Assembly: GCA_019359045.1 (NCBI GenBank)
Contig: JAHHIA010000010.1
Coordinates: 124,001 to 188,000, forward strand
Reading direction: 5' to 3'
DNA length: 64,000 nucleotides
DNA from: Scytolyngbya sp. HA4215-MV1
GTDB taxonomy: Bacteria > Cyanobacteriota > Cyanobacteriia > Leptolyngbyales > Leptolyngbyaceae
Below the pieces are notes generated by a model that saw only the letters and a list, made by a program, of their open reading frames with translations, had not been told where the DNA came from and did no database searches. A program made the position numbers and the translations under genes. Shown here piece after piece: positions 63,307 through 64,000 of the stretch (the first letter of the stretch is position 1; every line of letters begins with the position of its first letter).

Positions 63307-64000
63307 ATGGCTGAAGCCTACTTACTCGAAAAGCTCAATTCGGTTGAACAGACTTTCAATGAGTTGACTCGCAAAATGGCTGACCCGGATGTTGCGACTG
63401 ATCCGGGTGAGTTTCAGCGGGTTGCGAAAGCCAGATCCTCACTGGAAGAGGTTGTCACTGCTTATGAAGAGTGGAAGACGGCGCAGAAAGATCTGCTTGG
63501 TGCTCAGCAGATTCTCAAGGAAGCTGCAAGTGATCCCGAATTGCATGAGATGGCGACCCTGGAGGTTTTAGATCTGGAATCTAGGCTTGAGCAATTAGAA
63601 ATTCGTTTAAAGATTTTGCTTTTACCAAGTGATCCCAATGATGATAAGAACATCATGCTGGAGATTCGGGCAGGGACGGGGGGCGATGAGGCAAGTATCT
63701 GGGCAGGAGATTTGCTGCGGATGTATTCCCGCTATGCGGAAAGTAAGGGGTGGCGAGTGAAGCTGGTAAGCGAATCGCCTGCTGATATGGGTGGTTTTAA
63801 GGAAACAATTTTAGAAATTCAGGGTGATCGCGTCTATAGCCAACTTAAGTTTGAGGCAGGTGTTCATCGGGTGCAGCGAGTGCCGGTAACGGAAACCCAG
63901 GGTCGAGTTCATACATCGACGGCAACCGTTGCAGTGATGCCCGAAGTGGATGATGTTGAAATCCACATTGATGCCAAAGATATTGAGATGACCACTATGC
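63307..64000 (+). CDS. prfA: Peptide chain release factor 1 (N-terminal part, cut by window edge)
   Basis: Recognises UAA and UAG stop codons and triggers peptide release. 231 codons are visible from ATG 63307 and the frame is open at the window end. Seen: the N-terminal helical domain ([24 protein letters not shown]), then the start of the core domain with [56 protein letters not shown]. The decoding PxT loop and the catalytic GGQ lie beyond the window. Confidence 0.97.
   Translation, partial: MAEAYLLEKLNSVEQTFNELTRKMADPDVATDPGEFQRVAKARSSLEEVVTAYEEWKTAQKDLLGAQQILKEAASDPELHEMATLEVLDLESRLEQLEIRLKILLLPSDPNDDKNIMLEIRAGTGGDEASIWAGDLLRMYSRYAESKGWRVKLVSESPADMGGFKETILEIQGDRVYSQLKFEAGVHRVQRVPVTETQGRVHTSTATVAVMPEVDDVEIHIDAKDIEMTTM

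Overview
The window is cyanobacterial chromosome. The evidence is the HIP1 octamer GCGATCGC scattered through it, a CcmP-type carboxysome shell gene, PATAN-REC and giant CBS/PAS/GAF kinases, a pentapeptide-repeat protein, a 107-aa cyanobacteria-type hypothetical, and a ribosomal supercluster in cyanobacterial order (L3 first, no S10, no S14, no L30). A filamentous, Leptolyngbya- or Oscillatoria-like genome is my guess; species cannot be read from the window. I saw no tRNA, rRNA, CRISPR array, insertion sequence or attachment site.

Layout. 0-3.3 kb: the end of an unknown gene, a sugar transferase, and a two-gene unit pairing a nicotinamidase/isochorismatase-like hydrolase with a von Willebrand A protein, closed by a strong hairpin. 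3.4-6.3 kb: a secreted protein with three 22-residue repeats, then a likely redox-response set (Old Yellow Enzyme, thioredoxin, divergent ArsR-type regulator) with two matching operator-like palindromes in the shared promoter region. 6.3-9.8 kb: a secreted thioredoxin-fold-like protein, endonuclease III and an RseP-type intramembrane protease. 9.9-13.9 kb: a CBS-PAS hybrid kinase, a decayed HEAT-like gene and a short-chain dehydrogenase. 14.8-16.9 kb: a small membrane protein, ccmP and a pentapeptide-repeat protein.

16.9-33.1 kb is a dense signalling island. Four codirectional minus-strand genes (REC, PAS-only, PAS kinase, multi-PAS kinase) diverge from a REC-wHTH-HPt-REC-GGDEF-like regulator. 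Next come a 1993-aa CBS/PAS/GAF kinase, a REC-kinase and a related REC protein whose kinase histidine is replaced by glutamate. Together they contain every module of a multistep phosphorelay. 33.1-36.1 kb is mostly non-coding or decayed: a perfect 20-bp palindrome, hairpins, a probable frameshifted small gene, a STAS protein and a small conserved protein. 36.5-45.9 kb: a reductive sulfate assimilation enzyme (cysH), a fatty-acid-hydroxylase-like membrane protein, a phosphoketolase-like enzyme, an unknown helical protein, a MoxR ATPase, a PATAN-REC regulator and ribF.

46.7-64 kb is the ribosomal supercluster: rplC-rplD-rplW-rplB-rpsS-rplV-rpsC-rplP-rpmC-rpsQ-rplN-rplX-rplE-rpsH-rplF-rplR-rpsE-rplO-secY-adk-infA-rpmJ-rpsM-rpsK-rpoA-rplQ-truA-rplM-rpsI-rpmE-prfA (prfA runs off the edge). 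It couples ribosome assembly, translation initiation and termination, protein export and the RNA polymerase alpha subunit. Its start may lie in the 736-nt leader region after ribF, which contains two hairpins.

The most interesting points are the hydrolase-VWA pair, a GAF domain in the giant kinase with two cysteines placed as in cyanobacteriochromes, the histidine-less REC pseudokinase beside its active paralogue, the five-module regulator, and the structured non-coding region at 33.2-35.0 kb.
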